DNA of 64,000 nucleotides from Cyanobacteria bacterium FACHB-DQ100 (GTDB lineage: Bacteria; Cyanobacteriota; Cyanobacteriia; Leptolyngbyales; Leptolyngbyaceae). Shown in pieces: positions 53,828-63,390 of the stretch; positions within the stretch are counted from its first letter, which is position 1; the number at the start of each line of letters is the position of its first letter. The notes below the pieces were generated by a model. The model was not told the DNA's origin. It saw nothing but the letters and a program-made list of their open reading frames with translations, and did not search any database. The position numbers and the translations under genes are program-made. The DNA is taken from assembly GCA_014695195.1 (NCBI GenBank), contig JACJNW010000039.1:186001-250000 (forward strand). Direction: 5' to 3'.

Positions 53828-54352
53828 CTATTCTGATTTCAGTTCTAAAAATCGCTGCAACTCCGCTAACTCATCCCGGTGTGCCTTTACAGTAATCACG
53901 CTCTGCGATGCGGCATCTAGACTCGGCTCTACTCTAAGCGATACCTGCTCAACTCGCCCTGCCCCTTTCCAGTAAAAGACTCCTGCCAAGGGCGACAGGA
54001 GCAATAATCCAAACCAAAAATTTGACCAGTCGGGCAGCACCATCGAGAGGATGAGCACAAAGCACAGTACACCGATCGAGGCAAGCAAGGACAGAAAGAC
54101 TGCTAGGAACACGCTAGGGCGAACTACGCCTTCAAATGTAACCTGATTATTCGCTGCGTCGATCGCCGCCACTCGATAAGAGCGCTGCCCGAAGTAGGAG
54201 CGCAACTGAGACAGCAGAGAATCTTCGGATTGGTCAGACAGCAAGCGCACCTCCTGAGTTCGATCTTTGACTGAGGCGCGAATGAAGAAAAACAGCCCAA
54301 TCATTAATAGAACGGTGAGAAGAAGCGTTGAGGCAATTACAGGCTGAGTCAT
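53828..54352 (-). CDS. Cofactor assembly of complex C subunit B-like (CCB1 type)
   Basis: A 174-residue membrane protein from the ATG at 54352 (MTQPVIASTLLLTV). Helices lie at about 6-24, 81-104 and 109-127, with a soluble part RASVKDRTQEVRLLSDQ...YFGQRSYRVAAID between. The pattern matches the CCB1-type family, which takes part in covalent attachment of heme c(i) to cytochrome b6 of the b6f complex. No catalytic motif is known, so the call rests on overall sequence. Convergent with DUF3155. Confidence 0.65.
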   Translation of the reverse strand: MTQPVIASTLLLTVLLMIGLFFFIRASVKDRTQEVRLLSDQSEDSLLSQLRSYFGQRSYRVAAIDAANNQVTFEGVVRPSVFLAVFLSLLASIGVLCFVLILSMVLPDWSNFWFGLLLLSPLAGVFYWKGAGRVEQVSLRVEPSLDAASQSVITVKAHRDELAELQRFLELKSE

Positions 54353-54425
54353 GGCGCAACTAAAGAGCAATCCCAATTACACCATCAGTTTAGACAACAA
54401 CGGGACATCGATAGAACTCCGCTGC

Positions 54426-54818
54426 TTATTTCTCAGCCCCACTAACCTGGGGAATTCCTGAATTCTCGTGCGCGGTTTCGCGTTTAACGGCATATTCGCG
54501 CCAGAGTCGAGCAAGATCCTGTGCCTGCGGCATGGCTTCAGATTTAATCTGATACATACGGCGGGGACGACCCCGACCTTCGACTTTTTTCCAGTAGCCT
54601 GTGACCATTTCTTCATCTTCAAGAAACTTTAAGGCACTGTAGAGAACTGTGTCCGATAGTCGATACAGCGGATATTCTGTTTCAAGCAGTTGAATTAATT
54701 CAGTTCCGTAAGAATCTCCCCGTAAGAGGACGGCGAGAACGTAACAGACCGCCAGTTCTTTATTGAGATAGAAAGGTGGCGGATCTTTGAAAAATTGGTA
54801 AATATCCTCAAATTTCAT
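54426..54818 (-). CDS. PadR-family transcriptional regulator
   Basis: A 130-residue regulator from the ATG at 54818 (MKFEDIYQFFKDPPP). The winged helix covers about 20-105, seen in ELAVCYVLAVLLRGDSYGTELI and TVLYSALKFLEDEEMVTGYW, with the RGRPRRMY wing; a short helical C-terminus follows. It is a short, PadR subfamily type. It stands 73 bp upstream of the CCB-type gene on the same strand and may be co-transcribed. Ligand and targets unknown. Confidence 0.82.
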   Translation of the reverse strand: MKFEDIYQFFKDPPPFYLNKELAVCYVLAVLLRGDSYGTELIQLLETEYPLYRLSDTVLYSALKFLEDEEMVTGYWKKVEGRGRPRRMYQIKSEAMPQAQDLARLWREYAVKRETAHENSGIPQVSGAEK

Positions 54819-55751
54819 CTGTCTGATTCCAGGTATGCGACAAATCACTTGCTTGAGAAAGCGACACGAAGATCGAAAACTCAGCTTTGCTTCCTAGATT
54901 AACAATCACATATCGGAGGTTGCCGTCCCTCTAAAGGGTTAATCCTTCAGCGTGAAATATTAAACTGGCTCGAATTGCAACTTGGCACAAGCACACTGAA
55001 CAACTCCACAACTCAAATGACAACTAACATTTGAATTGATATTTAAGCTGTCAGCCTGAATGAGCTTCACAATTCGATCGCAGACTGAGCGAATCGGCAT
55101 CGCTTTGAGTTAAACAATTTTAAGAAATCGGTGCTTAAGAACATAGGGCAATATTCAGTCTTCATCTTGACTGCACTGTGTAAATAGCACCCAGCAGCCT
55201 ATGCGCTTTTCTTAAAACAGCCATTTCATTAAGTTGCTTAGCTTCTGCAAATTGTACCTCTCGATTCTAAACTTGAAATTCTAATTTGTGGGTTAGGAAG
55301 TAAATTTACAATCGCTGTATCATACGGAATTCAAGAATTTGGCGATATTTGAAGAAATATTTAGATTATTCGCAATCTTGGCAGATTTACGATCGACAGT
55401 CGCCCAAATTGATAACGCAATCTAATCTCTGCTTAGTTTGACCTCTTATCAGTTCGATCAACTTTTGCCAATCTACAAACTTGCTGAATTTCAACGAAAA
55501 ATTTTAGTCCACTTGTGACCGTCAAAACCCAAAATTTTAGCTTGTCGGGTTTAAATTGGCAGAAGTTTTTTAGAGAAATCGCTAGAATTCTCATTAATCT
55601 TAGGGGGCGAAGCGATTAGGAGGATTATTTTTAGACCGCAGACTAAAAATATCCAAGCTGGAGTAGCGAGTAGACGAATGCCTCCAAGAAAAGTTCCCAA
55701 AGGCTGCGGGTCGATCGTTGCGTGAGCGATCGCGAATCTTGGAGAATCAAA
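54819..55751. other. Longest gene-free stretch (933 bases)
   Basis: AT-rich non-coding DNA between the PadR start and the stop of the ACT-domain gene. No reading frame over 20 codons looks real and no tRNA, tmRNA, RNase P or 6S signature was recognised. A candidate structured element lies near its right end (55619-55685). A GATCG-rich inverted repeat CGATCG...CGATCG follows at about 55713-55733. The rest is featureless to the eye. Confidence 0.4.
55619..55685. ncRNA. Candidate structured RNA element
   Basis: GGAGGATT (55619-55626) can pair with AATGCCTCC (55677-55685) with one bulged base, enclosing a perfect 9-bp hairpin TATTTTTAG / CTAAAAATA (55626-55634 with 55643-55651, 8-base loop). The layout is a closed stem with an inner hairpin. 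The first arm also looks like a ribosome binding site with no start codon after it. Both strands can form the fold, so orientation is not known. No named RNA family is recognised. Confidence 0.3.
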
Positions 55752-56477
55752 CTAAAACCGCCGCCCCAGTAATCGCTGCTTCACACCTTCAGCAATCTTT
55801 TGACCGAGATACTCAGGAATTAAACTTTCATTCGGGCCTAATAAGTACAAAATTAGCCGCGTTCGTCCACGCCAAACGAGCAAATTCGCATTCACGACCA
55901 GCAAATCTTCCTGCCAGATTGCGTACATCACTTTGTAGAACAATCCAGGCTGATTATCTGCTTCAATTAGCAGCGCGGGCAGGTGGAAGACTGGATCGAC
56001 ATAGAACTCAGTCTCAACCTGTTCTAGTCCTGCATCCAGGTTAAACTCAACAGCCAGCATTTCTTCGACTTCAAACCGTCCCGCCAAGGCTTCTCGAATC
56101 GCCCGACAGACATTTTCAGCCGTCTTGTCTGTCAGGGCTTTGCCGCTGCGCGACACAATCAGCTTAATAAACACCAGCATTGGTGGGTAGATTTGCCCAT
56201 ACAGGCTGAGACTATGAATTGTCAAGCCATAAGCTGCCAAAACCCCGAAAATATCGCTGAGCAAAAAGGACTGGTTGCGGTAGGCAAAATGCAGCGCACT
56301 TTTTGTTCCCTCGGTTTTTAGCTCGATCACGGCTTGCTTTGACTTATACAGTTGATAAGCCAATCGGAGATTTTGCAGTTGAATTTCGCTGCTGACGAAC
56401 TGCTCATAAAACTGCGGGAACGCCCGATTAAAGCGCTTTAACAGTTCTAACGTAGAGGATTTTAGACCCAAAGCCAT
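55752..56477 (-). CDS. ACT-domain protein (GlnD-like ACT module)
   Basis: A 241-residue protein with two ACT-like regions: about 70-145 (LLSDIFGVLAAYGLTIHSLSL) and about 165-235 (LIEADNQPGLFYKVMYAIWQ, then VNANLLVWRGRTRLILYLLG). This resembles the C-terminal ACT pair of PII uridylyltransferase GlnD, without its catalytic domains. ACT domains bind amino acids and regulate partners. In cyanobacteria such stand-alone modules have no assigned target. It is transcribed alone. Confidence 0.75.
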   Translation of the reverse strand: MALGLKSSTLELLKRFNRAFPQFYEQFVSSEIQLQNLRLAYQLYKSKQAVIELKTEGTKSALHFAYRNQSFLLSDIFGVLAAYGLTIHSLSLYGQIYPPMLVFIKLIVSRSGKALTDKTAENVCRAIREALAGRFEVEEMLAVEFNLDAGLEQVETEFYVDPVFHLPALLIEADNQPGLFYKVMYAIWQEDLLVVNANLLVWRGRTRLILYLLGPNESLIPEYLGQKIAEGVKQRLLGRRF

Positions 56478-56640
56478 AGTGGAGGAGACCGCTGCTCAAC
56501 GACACGCAGATAAATAAGTCGAAACTAAAAAATATCGATATGGAGACTGACAATTGCTAACATTTCCCCAAAATCAGGAGAATGCAACTCAAATCCGAGA
56601 GATATACTAGCTATTACTGCTTCACTGTGATGACCTTGGC

Positions 56641-57177
56641 ATGGGTTTTTGGAAAAGCTTATTTAGTAGCACGGATGCTTCGATCGAGAAACCAGCCTCG
56701 ACGGAGAGTTATGTTGTCCCCGGATCAACAGAAGGAACAACGACAGGCGATCGCGCCAACTCGCGGGTCTTTTTCTCAACAGAGCGAGAGATTGATCTTT
56801 ACGAGCTAGAGGAGCTGTGCGATGCGGTGGGCTGGTCGCGTCGCCCCTTGAGAAAGGTGAAGAAAGCGATTCAGCATAGCTTTCTAGTGGCAACAATGTG
56901 GGAGCAGCGGGGTGCGTCGCGGCGACTGGTCGGATTCGCGCGGGCGACTTCTGACCATGCGTTTAACGCAACGATCTGGGATGTCGTAGTGCATCCGGAT
57001 TTCCAGGGCAAGGGGCTAGGGAAAGCGTTGATGAAGTTCATGATTAAGAAGCTTCGGAGCGAGGATATCAGTAATATCACTTTGTTCGCTGATCCGCATG
57101 TGGTCAATTTCTATCGAAATTTGGGATTCATGCAAGATCCAGAGGGAATCAAAGGAATGTTTTGGTACCCGGATTAA
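56641..57177 (+). CDS. GNAT-family acetyltransferase, plastid NSI/SNAT-like
   Basis: A 178-residue GNAT protein. The acetyl-CoA-binding motif is [17 protein letters not shown] (about 119-135) and the C-terminal part [30 protein letters not shown] matches the cyanobacterial/plastid group that includes plant NSI/GNAT2 and serotonin N-acetyltransferase. Family members acetylate lysines, N-termini or arylalkylamines. The N-terminal 40 residues are disordered-like. The substrate here cannot be read from sequence. Confidence 0.82.
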   Translation: MGFWKSLFSSTDASIEKPASTESYVVPGSTEGTTTGDRANSRVFFSTEREIDLYELEELCDAVGWSRRPLRKVKKAIQHSFLVATMWEQRGASRRLVGFARATSDHAFNATIWDVVVHPDFQGKGLGKALMKFMIKKLRSEDISNITLFADPHVVNFYRNLGFMQDPEGIKGMFWYPD

Positions 57178-57257
57178 AGTGCAATCCGGGCATCTGCATT
57201 TTCAGAGTTCCCCAGACTGTGAAGCAGGGATACGATCGCGTAGATGAAATTCTTGAA

Positions 57258-57704
57258 TTACCGTAGGCTTCGCGCTTGATGAATCCACAAGCCGATGTAA
57301 TCTGTCGTAGGACAGAGATCGCGCCGTTGCATCGTGGAAACGTAAAGCCGCAGCAGTTGGCGGTGGAGTTGACCGATCGAAGTTTGCGCCAGTTGTGGGG
57401 GCGAGGCAATGCCTGCGTGAAGGAGCAGTCCAGCGTACTCACAGCCCACACTAGGGATACGGGCGAGGTCGGCAAGGGCAACCCATTTATTCAGTTGGCG
57501 AATTGGCACTTGCAGTTCAGTTGCTAAAAGGTTTCTCTGATCTTGCGTTTTACCCAGTCTAAACAAGTCTAGCGTTGTGTGAATGTGACGATCGTTCAGT
57601 CGAGTTGCATCATCGGCAGCAAGACCCGGAAGTAGGTCGATCTCCCAGCTTGCCGAGGGAATGCCTGCTGATTTTTTCGATGGCTTTGCGGAAGAATGCG
57701 TCAC
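57258..57704 (-). CDS. DUF4332 helix-hairpin-helix protein
   Basis: A 148-residue protein starting at GTG 57704 (VTHSSAKPSKK), with GAGG 5 bases upstream; a TTG at 57761 would add 19 residues that look non-coding. It has two helix-hairpin-helix-like units, SWEIDLLPGLAADDATRLNDR and LADLARIPSVGCEYAGLLLHAG, typical of DUF4332, a fold that binds DNA or forms scaffold contacts. Role unknown. Convergent with the GNAT gene. Confidence 0.7.
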   Translation of the reverse strand: MTHSSAKPSKKSAGIPSASWEIDLLPGLAADDATRLNDRHIHTTLDLFRLGKTQDQRNLLATELQVPIRQLNKWVALADLARIPSVGCEYAGLLLHAGIASPPQLAQTSIGQLHRQLLRLYVSTMQRRDLCPTTDYIGLWIHQARSLR

Positions 57705-57822
57705 GGTGTCCTCGAACAAAATTAGAACATTTAGTTTAACAACTCGAACTCTCCAAAGCAAAGTTGTAGCGAGTTTACTTTAGCTTGTGATAGAACTAGA
57801 GATAGATCAGATGAGCTAACCT

Positions 57823-57836
57823 CTATCATTTGATAG
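57823..57836. promoter_or_regulatory. Palindrome upstream of the Fur-family gene
   Basis: CTATCA-TT-TGATAG is a perfect 14-base palindrome about 115 bases before the start at 57951. Fur and PerR proteins bind palindromes of this size and often control their own genes, so it is a candidate operator. Confidence 0.35.
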
Positions 57837-57950
57837 GGTATCGAAGCCTTCAGAAAACGAATAAAACTTTCATTTACAGTTGTACTTTCTAACAGTTTCA
57901 CGATCGAGATGGTTCGTTAACAACAAATTCCTTAGCATTGCCACTTAACG

Positions 57951-58391
57951 ATGAACACCGAACTGACATCAGACCTTAAACCGATTCGCTGCCTCGACGA
58001 TGCGATCGAACGCTGTCAACGCCTTGGGATGCGTCTCAGCCGCCAGCGTCGATTTATTCTCGAATTGCTTTGGCAAGATCAGGAACATTTATCGGCGCGA
58101 GAGATCTACGATCGCCTGAATCGCCAGGGCAAAGAGATTGGGCATACCTCGGTCTATCAGAATCTAGAAGCGCTGTCCGAGCAGGGGATCATCGAGTGTA
58201 TTGAGCGATCGGATGGGCGACTGTATGGCAATGTTAGCGATGCTCATAGCCATGTGAATTGTCTGGACACGCAGCAGATTTTGGATGTTCACATCGAGCT
58301 TCCTGAAGAAATCATTCGACAGGTAGAAGCAAAGACGGGTGTGCGGATCACAGAATATCACATTGATTTTTATGGCTATCGAGCGCAGTAG
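57951..58391 (+). CDS. Fur-family transcriptional regulator (FurC/PerR-like group)
   Basis: A 146-residue Fur-family repressor with the N-terminal winged helix (about 20-95: LGMRLSRQRRFILELLW, SAREIYDRL, HTSVYQNLEALSEQGI) and the C-terminal dimer domain with DAHSHVNCLDTQQILDVHIELPEE. Both CxxC structural-zinc motifs typical of Fur and of most PerR proteins are absent. The sequence resembles the cyanobacterial FurC/PerR-type regulators of peroxide response, but the ligand residues here do not settle Fur versus PerR. A palindrome at 57823 may be its operator. Confidence 0.8.
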   Translation: MNTELTSDLKPIRCLDDAIERCQRLGMRLSRQRRFILELLWQDQEHLSAREIYDRLNRQGKEIGHTSVYQNLEALSEQGIIECIERSDGRLYGNVSDAHSHVNCLDTQQILDVHIELPEEIIRQVEAKTGVRITEYHIDFYGYRAQ

Positions 58392-58674
58392 AAATCAACG
58401 AGTTAGAGTTATTTTTTACAGCGATCGTCCTTTCTTTAGAACTGAAAGCCAGAAATTCATTAGCGAGTCTGTGAATTTCATTTTGTCAATTTAGCCATTA
58501 CGCTGCTTGCAAATTGTAAAGAATTGTAAGTGGCGTTTTTGTCGTAACTCCCGGAAACGCTAGTTTTTCGTGCGGAACTTGTAAAAGCAATCCGCATCAA
58601 GGGTTCCATTGGCAAAATCGCCTGTAGAATATCCGAGACTCTGACCCGCCGCCTGATAAAGGTTCGCAGCGACA

Positions 58675-60702
58675 ATGGCTAGAAAAACCACTCCTCAATG
58701 GCTTCAAGGGCTTCAAGCATTCCAGAAGCCGAAGTCTACAAAATCGCATCCGCCTACTTCGACCGATCGTCCGCCTGAGAATTCTACCGCCCTCCTTGAG
58801 AGCCATCCGCCCACGCAGCCAAAACGCCGCAAATCGCCCCCCAATCAGCGTAAGGTCGCCAAGATTGGTCAGCGGGCGACGAGAACTGCGTCTTCAGCCA
58901 CACGGGCGATCGCGCGGCGAACGGCAGCGATCGCGAGTGCTTGGAAATGGCAGTTGATTTGGCTGGGAATTTTAGGTGTTTTTGGGGGGACTGGAGCGAT
59001 CGCGTTCTGGTGGCTGTCGAAGGTTCCCCCTGCGGTGGACTGTAAGCAAGTGACGGCACAATCGCTTGAGTCAGAGCAATTGTCTTGCGCTCAGCAAGCA
59101 GCGCAATCCGGTAAAGCCGAGCAAATTCTGGCATCGATTAATCTGGTCAAGGATTGGACAACCGAGCATCCCCTGTATGCCCAATCGCGATCGCTGCTGC
59201 AAGACTGGTCGAATGCACTGCTGATTCTGGCGCGGGATCGAGTTGGACAGCGAGATATTAAGGGGGCAGTGTCCTTAGCCAATCAAATTCCGAAGACGAG
59301 TCCGATTTACAAAGAGGCTCAGGCGGCGATCGAGCGCTGGACAGAGGAATATCGGCGCGGAGAAGCGATCTACGTCAAGATCGTCGATGCGCTGAAGAAG
59401 CAAGATTGGAACAAAGCCTCAGAAGAAATGGCGCAACTGGCGCTAGTGAACGATCCCGGTTGGCAAGACCGTTTAGGGGAGATTCGCGAACAGTCAAACA
59501 ATGAGCGTAAAGCCTGGAAAGCGCTTACTGATGCGCGGAATTTTGCTAAATCGAATTCCCCGAGTCAGCTAGGACAAGCGATCGCGCTGACAAATCCGAT
59601 CGATCGTAAAACTTTTGTCTGGACGTTGCAGGCAAATCAAGAGGTCGTGCGCTGGCGTAATACGATCTTTCAACTGGCGATCGCGCAATTCGATCAGCAG
59701 AACATTCCTGAAGCGAGTCGGTTGATTAACTCGATTCCCGAAAGCATCAAGCTAACGAGCGCCAACCAGGATTTGGTGCGGTTAGTGCGGGCGCGAGAAA
59801 TTGAGACGAGCAATCAATACAACACTCCTGGGCTAGAGCGGATCGCCCCCCTGATGATGGCGACTCATCTCGTGAAGCAAATTGATCCCCAAAGTCCATT
59901 TGCTTCACGAGCAAAAGTGTTGATCCCGCGCTTGGAGCAGCAGACCCAGGATTTGATGCAGTTGAATGTAGCAAGCACGATCGCGAATCTTCAGCAGATC
60001 CCACTGTTAGAAGCCGCGATCGCTCAAGCGGCATCAATCCAGGCAAAGCGTCCGGGACGACTGCACGCGCAAACCTTGATCGCACAGTGGCGGAAAGAGC
60101 TACAGTCGATGCAAGACCGACCCGTACTCGCTCGCGCTCAACAGGTCGCGAAATCGGGCAAGATTGGCAATTTGCGATCGGCGGTCGCCATGGCCACGCT
60201 GGTCAAACCTAAGCGTTCGCTGCGAATCGAGGCGCAAACCTATATCGCGGATTGGACAAATCAGATCGAAATTATCGAAGATCGTCCGATTATTAACAAC
60301 GCCAAAGCGATCGCACAAACTGGACAACTCGGACAGGCAATCACGGTGGCAGGAGGTATTCGACCGGGACGAGCGCTATACAACGAGGCGCAAGGCTTGA
60401 TCGGAGAGTGGGTATATCAGATTCAGCTTGCGGAAGATCGATCGCTGCTGGCTCAGGCAACGAGTTTGGCAAATCAGGGCTACCTGACGCGGGCGATCGA
60501 TGCGGCATCGGGAATTACGCCCGGACGACCTTTATATGGGGAAGCAAGGAGTGCGATCGGGCAATGGGCAGCAGAGCGGGCAGAGATATGGCGGCAGCGA
60601 GATATGGCTCCGAGTTATAGCGCTCCGGTTGAGCCGTCTCCTGCTCCGGATTCTACCGAGTCAGAGCCAACGCCGCCTGCTTCTCCGGAGCCAACGCCCT
60701 AA
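58675..60702 (+). CDS. Large cyanobacterial membrane-anchored repeat protein
   Basis: A 675-residue protein with a basic, Pro/Ser/Thr-rich N-terminal 90 residues, one membrane helix (about 94-114), then a long helical region made of repeats. At least three tandem copies of about 58 residues occur near 475-650, each with 'A.AIAQTGQLGQAI...A..I.PGR.LY.EAQ...GEW' (for example TPGRPLYGEARSAIGQWAAE). The tail is Pro/Glu/Ser-rich (SEPTPPASPEPTP). Homologues are sometimes mislabelled 'chromosome segregation ATPase'; there is no ATPase motif. Topology suggests a large domain outside the cytoplasm. Confidence 0.7.
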   Translation: MARKTTPQWLQGLQAFQKPKSTKSHPPTSTDRPPENSTALLESHPPTQPKRRKSPPNQRKVAKIGQRATRTASSATRAIARRTAAIASAWKWQLIWLGILGVFGGTGAIAFWWLSKVPPAVDCKQVTAQSLESEQLSCAQQAAQSGKAEQILASINLVKDWTTEHPLYAQSRSLLQDWSNALLILARDRVGQRDIKGAVSLANQIPKTSPIYKEAQAAIERWTEEYRRGEAIYVKIVDALKKQDWNKASEEMAQLALVNDPGWQDRLGEIREQSNNERKAWKALTDARNFAKSNSPSQLGQAIALTNPIDRKTFVWTLQANQEVVRWRNTIFQLAIAQFDQQNIPEASRLINSIPESIKLTSANQDLVRLVRAREIETSNQYNTPGLERIAPLMMATHLVKQIDPQSPFASRAKVLIPRLEQQTQDLMQLNVASTIANLQQIPLLEAAIAQAASIQAKRPGRLHAQTLIAQWRKELQSMQDRPVLARAQQVAKSGKIGNLRSAVAMATLVKPKRSLRIEAQTYIADWTNQIEIIEDRPIINNAKAIAQTGQLGQAITVAGGIRPGRALYNEAQGLIGEWVYQIQLAEDRSLLAQATSLANQGYLTRAIDAASGITPGRPLYGEARSAIGQWAAERAEIWRQRDMAPSYSAPVEPSPAPDSTESEPTPPASPEPTP

Positions 60703-60769
60703 GCAATCTCCGTAGCTTGTGCAACGGGTCGCTAAACTGTTTAATCAAAACAAACTTGCTAACGAATGA

Positions 60770-62425
60770 ATGAATAGTTTAGCTGGGGTGGCGCGATTGA
60801 TGATTGTGGAGCGAGATCCGGTGTTTCGATCGGGCTTGCTCAATTGTTTGAGCCGGTTTCCAGAGTTTCGCGTCGTTGCGGAAGCAGAATCGATCGCGAT
60901 CGCGACTCGCAATTTGGCGGAATTGGGGCGCGATCGCTTAGATGGCATTTTGCTCGGAATTGACAGCGAATTTGCCCAGCAGATAAAAGCGCAGTATCCA
61001 ACCGTGCCAATTTTGCTGATCGAGCCCCTGTCTGAGCCAGAATTAGCCGTGGCATTTCAGGCGGGGATCGAAGGCTACTGTCCTAAAGGGAGTTCGATCG
61101 CTGAGTTTGTCACGGCAATTCGGCAGATTACAGCGCGGCAGAACTATTGGCGCTCGGAGGTGTTGCAGCAGTTGACGCTCCAGGGGACGCGATCGCAATC
61201 AATTAGTGTTGCTAGGGTGATTCGGCAAAATTGGCGCTCGTCGGGACTCGCTCAAATCGAGGCGGCATTGAATGACATTGACGCACAACTACGATCGGTG
61301 ACTCTTTCAACCCTGGATCGGATTTTTCTGACCGGACGACGACGAGAACTGAGAGCAGCGCGATGGTTGGTGCAAAAAGCCTTACCGCCTGAACAGATCC
61401 AACCCAAAAGAGGCGCGATCGTTCCTCTTGAAGCTGTGACTCCAGATCCTCAAATCTCAGAAATTATTCCAGAAGTGCCGCAACCGAAAGCATGGCAAGG
61501 AGAGCTGCTCGATCGCATCGCTGTAAAACTTCAATCTAATCTCGATAATCTAACGAATATTCCTTTAGAAATTGACATCTTGAGATTAGAAAAAAAACGG
61601 GAATTGTTCTTTACGATTCTGCGACAGTTAGAAGAGTTACTGGATGAATTAAGATTTTCTCAGATTCAATCAGATCAACTTGCAGCGAAGCAATCTGAGG
61701 TTTTATGTGATTTATGGCAAGCGATCGTCATCCAATTTTTCGGACGCTATTCGATGGTGCGGGTGAAAAGGCGCGATCTTGAAATCGTAACCGTGCTGCT
61801 TGCCCAAAGAGACATGGTGCGATCGCAGATTCTAGATCAAATCCCACTGACACAGGCAATTTTTGAACATTTGCTGTTTGAATCACCGCTGATTGTTGAT
61901 CAAACGCTCTACGAAGTGGGCACCCTTGAAGCCCGCGATCGCTCGATCGATTTGCTGGAAAACCTAATGATTCAGCTTGCAAATGCCGTAATTCAACCCC
62001 TGCTGAATCAATTTTCTAACCTAGAATCAATCAAGCAAAACTTCTACGATCGTCGTCGATTATCAACGCGCGAAATTGAGCGATTCCGCAATGATTTATC
62101 CTGGCGATTTCGGGTCGAGCGATTTTTTAATGAGCCAAAAGCGATGTTTGAAAGCCGTTATCGCCTCTTTGTCTTGAGTGAATATGGCATCGATCGCATT
62201 ACCATCTATTCCCCCAGAACTGAAGAACTCGAAACGCTTTCCGGAGTACAATTAGCAGTCACGCTGGCGCTAGAAACTCGCGATGCAATTTCTCCACGAT
62301 TAAGAAGTACGATCGCATTTCTTGGCAGTGGAATTGTCTATCTGTTGACTGAAGTGATCGGACGGGGGATCGGACTGATTGGACGGGGAATTCTCAAAGG
62401 AATTGGAAAATCAGTTCGCGGATAG
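60770..62425 (+). CDS. Pseudo-receiver plus Ycf55/DUF3685 protein
   Basis: A 551-residue protein. Residues 8-130 resemble a response-regulator receiver (LMIVERDPVFRSGLLNCL, YCPKGSS) but the phosphoacceptor site reads GILLGIDSEF, with Gly63 in place of the usual Asp. From about 170 to 545 it matches DUF3685, related to the red algal plastid protein Ycf55, ending in a hydrophobic and glycine-rich helix (VIGRGIGLIGRGILKGI). The receiver is therefore probably a non-phosphorylated binding module. It follows the repeat protein by 67 bp on the same strand. Confidence 0.75.
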   Translation: MNSLAGVARLMIVERDPVFRSGLLNCLSRFPEFRVVAEAESIAIATRNLAELGRDRLDGILLGIDSEFAQQIKAQYPTVPILLIEPLSEPELAVAFQAGIEGYCPKGSSIAEFVTAIRQITARQNYWRSEVLQQLTLQGTRSQSISVARVIRQNWRSSGLAQIEAALNDIDAQLRSVTLSTLDRIFLTGRRRELRAARWLVQKALPPEQIQPKRGAIVPLEAVTPDPQISEIIPEVPQPKAWQGELLDRIAVKLQSNLDNLTNIPLEIDILRLEKKRELFFTILRQLEELLDELRFSQIQSDQLAAKQSEVLCDLWQAIVIQFFGRYSMVRVKRRDLEIVTVLLAQRDMVRSQILDQIPLTQAIFEHLLFESPLIVDQTLYEVGTLEARDRSIDLLENLMIQLANAVIQPLLNQFSNLESIKQNFYDRRRLSTREIERFRNDLSWRFRVERFFNEPKAMFESRYRLFVLSEYGIDRITIYSPRTEELETLSGVQLAVTLALETRDAISPRLRSTIAFLGSGIVYLLTEVIGRGIGLIGRGILKGIGKSVRG

Positions 62426-62586
62426 CACGAACTCGCCAAGAACGGCAAAACAATATCAGGAGAAACGTTGATCGATCTTGAATTTCGCGCTTGAATCTGC
62501 AACATTTTCAAGGAGAGCGATTAGACTAAATTTGCAATCTCTATTTTTGAAATCATTAAAACTCTGGTTTGGCGGGAGCGCGATCT

Positions 62587-63390
62587 ATGCTTGAAATTAT
62601 TGGTGCATTCTGTCTGATTCTGTTAGGCGGTGTGATTGGCTCAATCCGCGTCATTGAGCAAGGTGATCAAGCGATCGTGCAGCGACTTGGAAGATATGAA
62701 CGTACCCTCAATCCAGGGCCGAATGTGGTCATTCCGTTTCTAGATACGGTATTAGTGGAAACGGTGCGGGAGCAACTTTTAGACATCGATCCCCAGCGGG
62801 CATTTACCAAAGACAATGTGCCGATCGAAGTCGACGCGATCGTATCGTGGCAGATTCTCGATTTGCAGAAGGCTTATTATGCGGTCGAAGATCTGCAAGA
62901 GTCGCTGAAGCAGATTGTGATCTCAACTTTGCGGAACGAGATTGGGCTGCTGACACTAGAACAACTCTTTTCTTCTTCAGCCGCGATTAATAAAGCACTA
63001 TTGCGCGAGTTAGATCAGTCCACTGCAAACTGGGGCGTGAAGGTAATTCGCGTTGAGGTGCAAGAGTTTCAGATTTCGCAAGCACTGCGGGAGTCGTTAG
63101 AGAAAGAGCGGGCAGCAAAGGCAGAAAAGGCAGCCGAACTGACTCGTACTCAAGGAACGGTCGAATCGATTCAGCAGCTCGCTCAGGCGCTCCAGGGACA
63201 AATGAATGCAGAAGATGTACTCCGCTATCTGGTAGCAAAGGATTATGTCTCAGCAAGTATGGAAATCGGTAAGAGCGATAACTCTAAAATTGTGTTTATG
63301 GATCCACGCGCATTGAGTGAAGCGGTGACCGAGCTAATGGGACAAGTTGAAGAACCTCGCAATCGTGGCAATCTCGACGGTGAGGCTTAG
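62587..63390 (+). CDS. SPFH/Band 7 (stomatin/prohibitin-like) membrane protein
   Basis: A 267-residue protein from ATG 62587 (GGGAG ten bases upstream): one N-terminal membrane helix (about 2-20), the SPFH domain (about 22-180; RVIEQGDQAIVQRLGRYERTL, GPNVVIPFLDTV), and a coiled-coil region (about 180-220) rich in Glu, Lys and Ala. It resembles QmcA/stomatin-like proteins that form large membrane rings and affect proteolysis or membrane order. A TTG 18 bases upstream would extend it by six residues. It overlaps the folP end by 4 bp in convergent orientation. Confidence 0.88.
   Translation: MLEIIGAFCLILLGGVIGSIRVIEQGDQAIVQRLGRYERTLNPGPNVVIPFLDTVLVETVREQLLDIDPQRAFTKDNVPIEVDAIVSWQILDLQKAYYAVEDLQESLKQIVISTLRNEIGLLTLEQLFSSSAAINKALLRELDQSTANWGVKVIRVEVQEFQISQALRESLEKERAAKAEKAAELTRTQGTVESIQQLAQALQGQMNAEDVLRYLVAKDYVSASMEIGKSDNSKIVFMDPRALSEAVTELMGQVEEPRNRGNLDGEA

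Noticed and set aside
55718-56044. Plus-strand frame of 108 residues opposite the ACT-domain gene
   Set aside because: Shadow of a conserved gene on the other strand.
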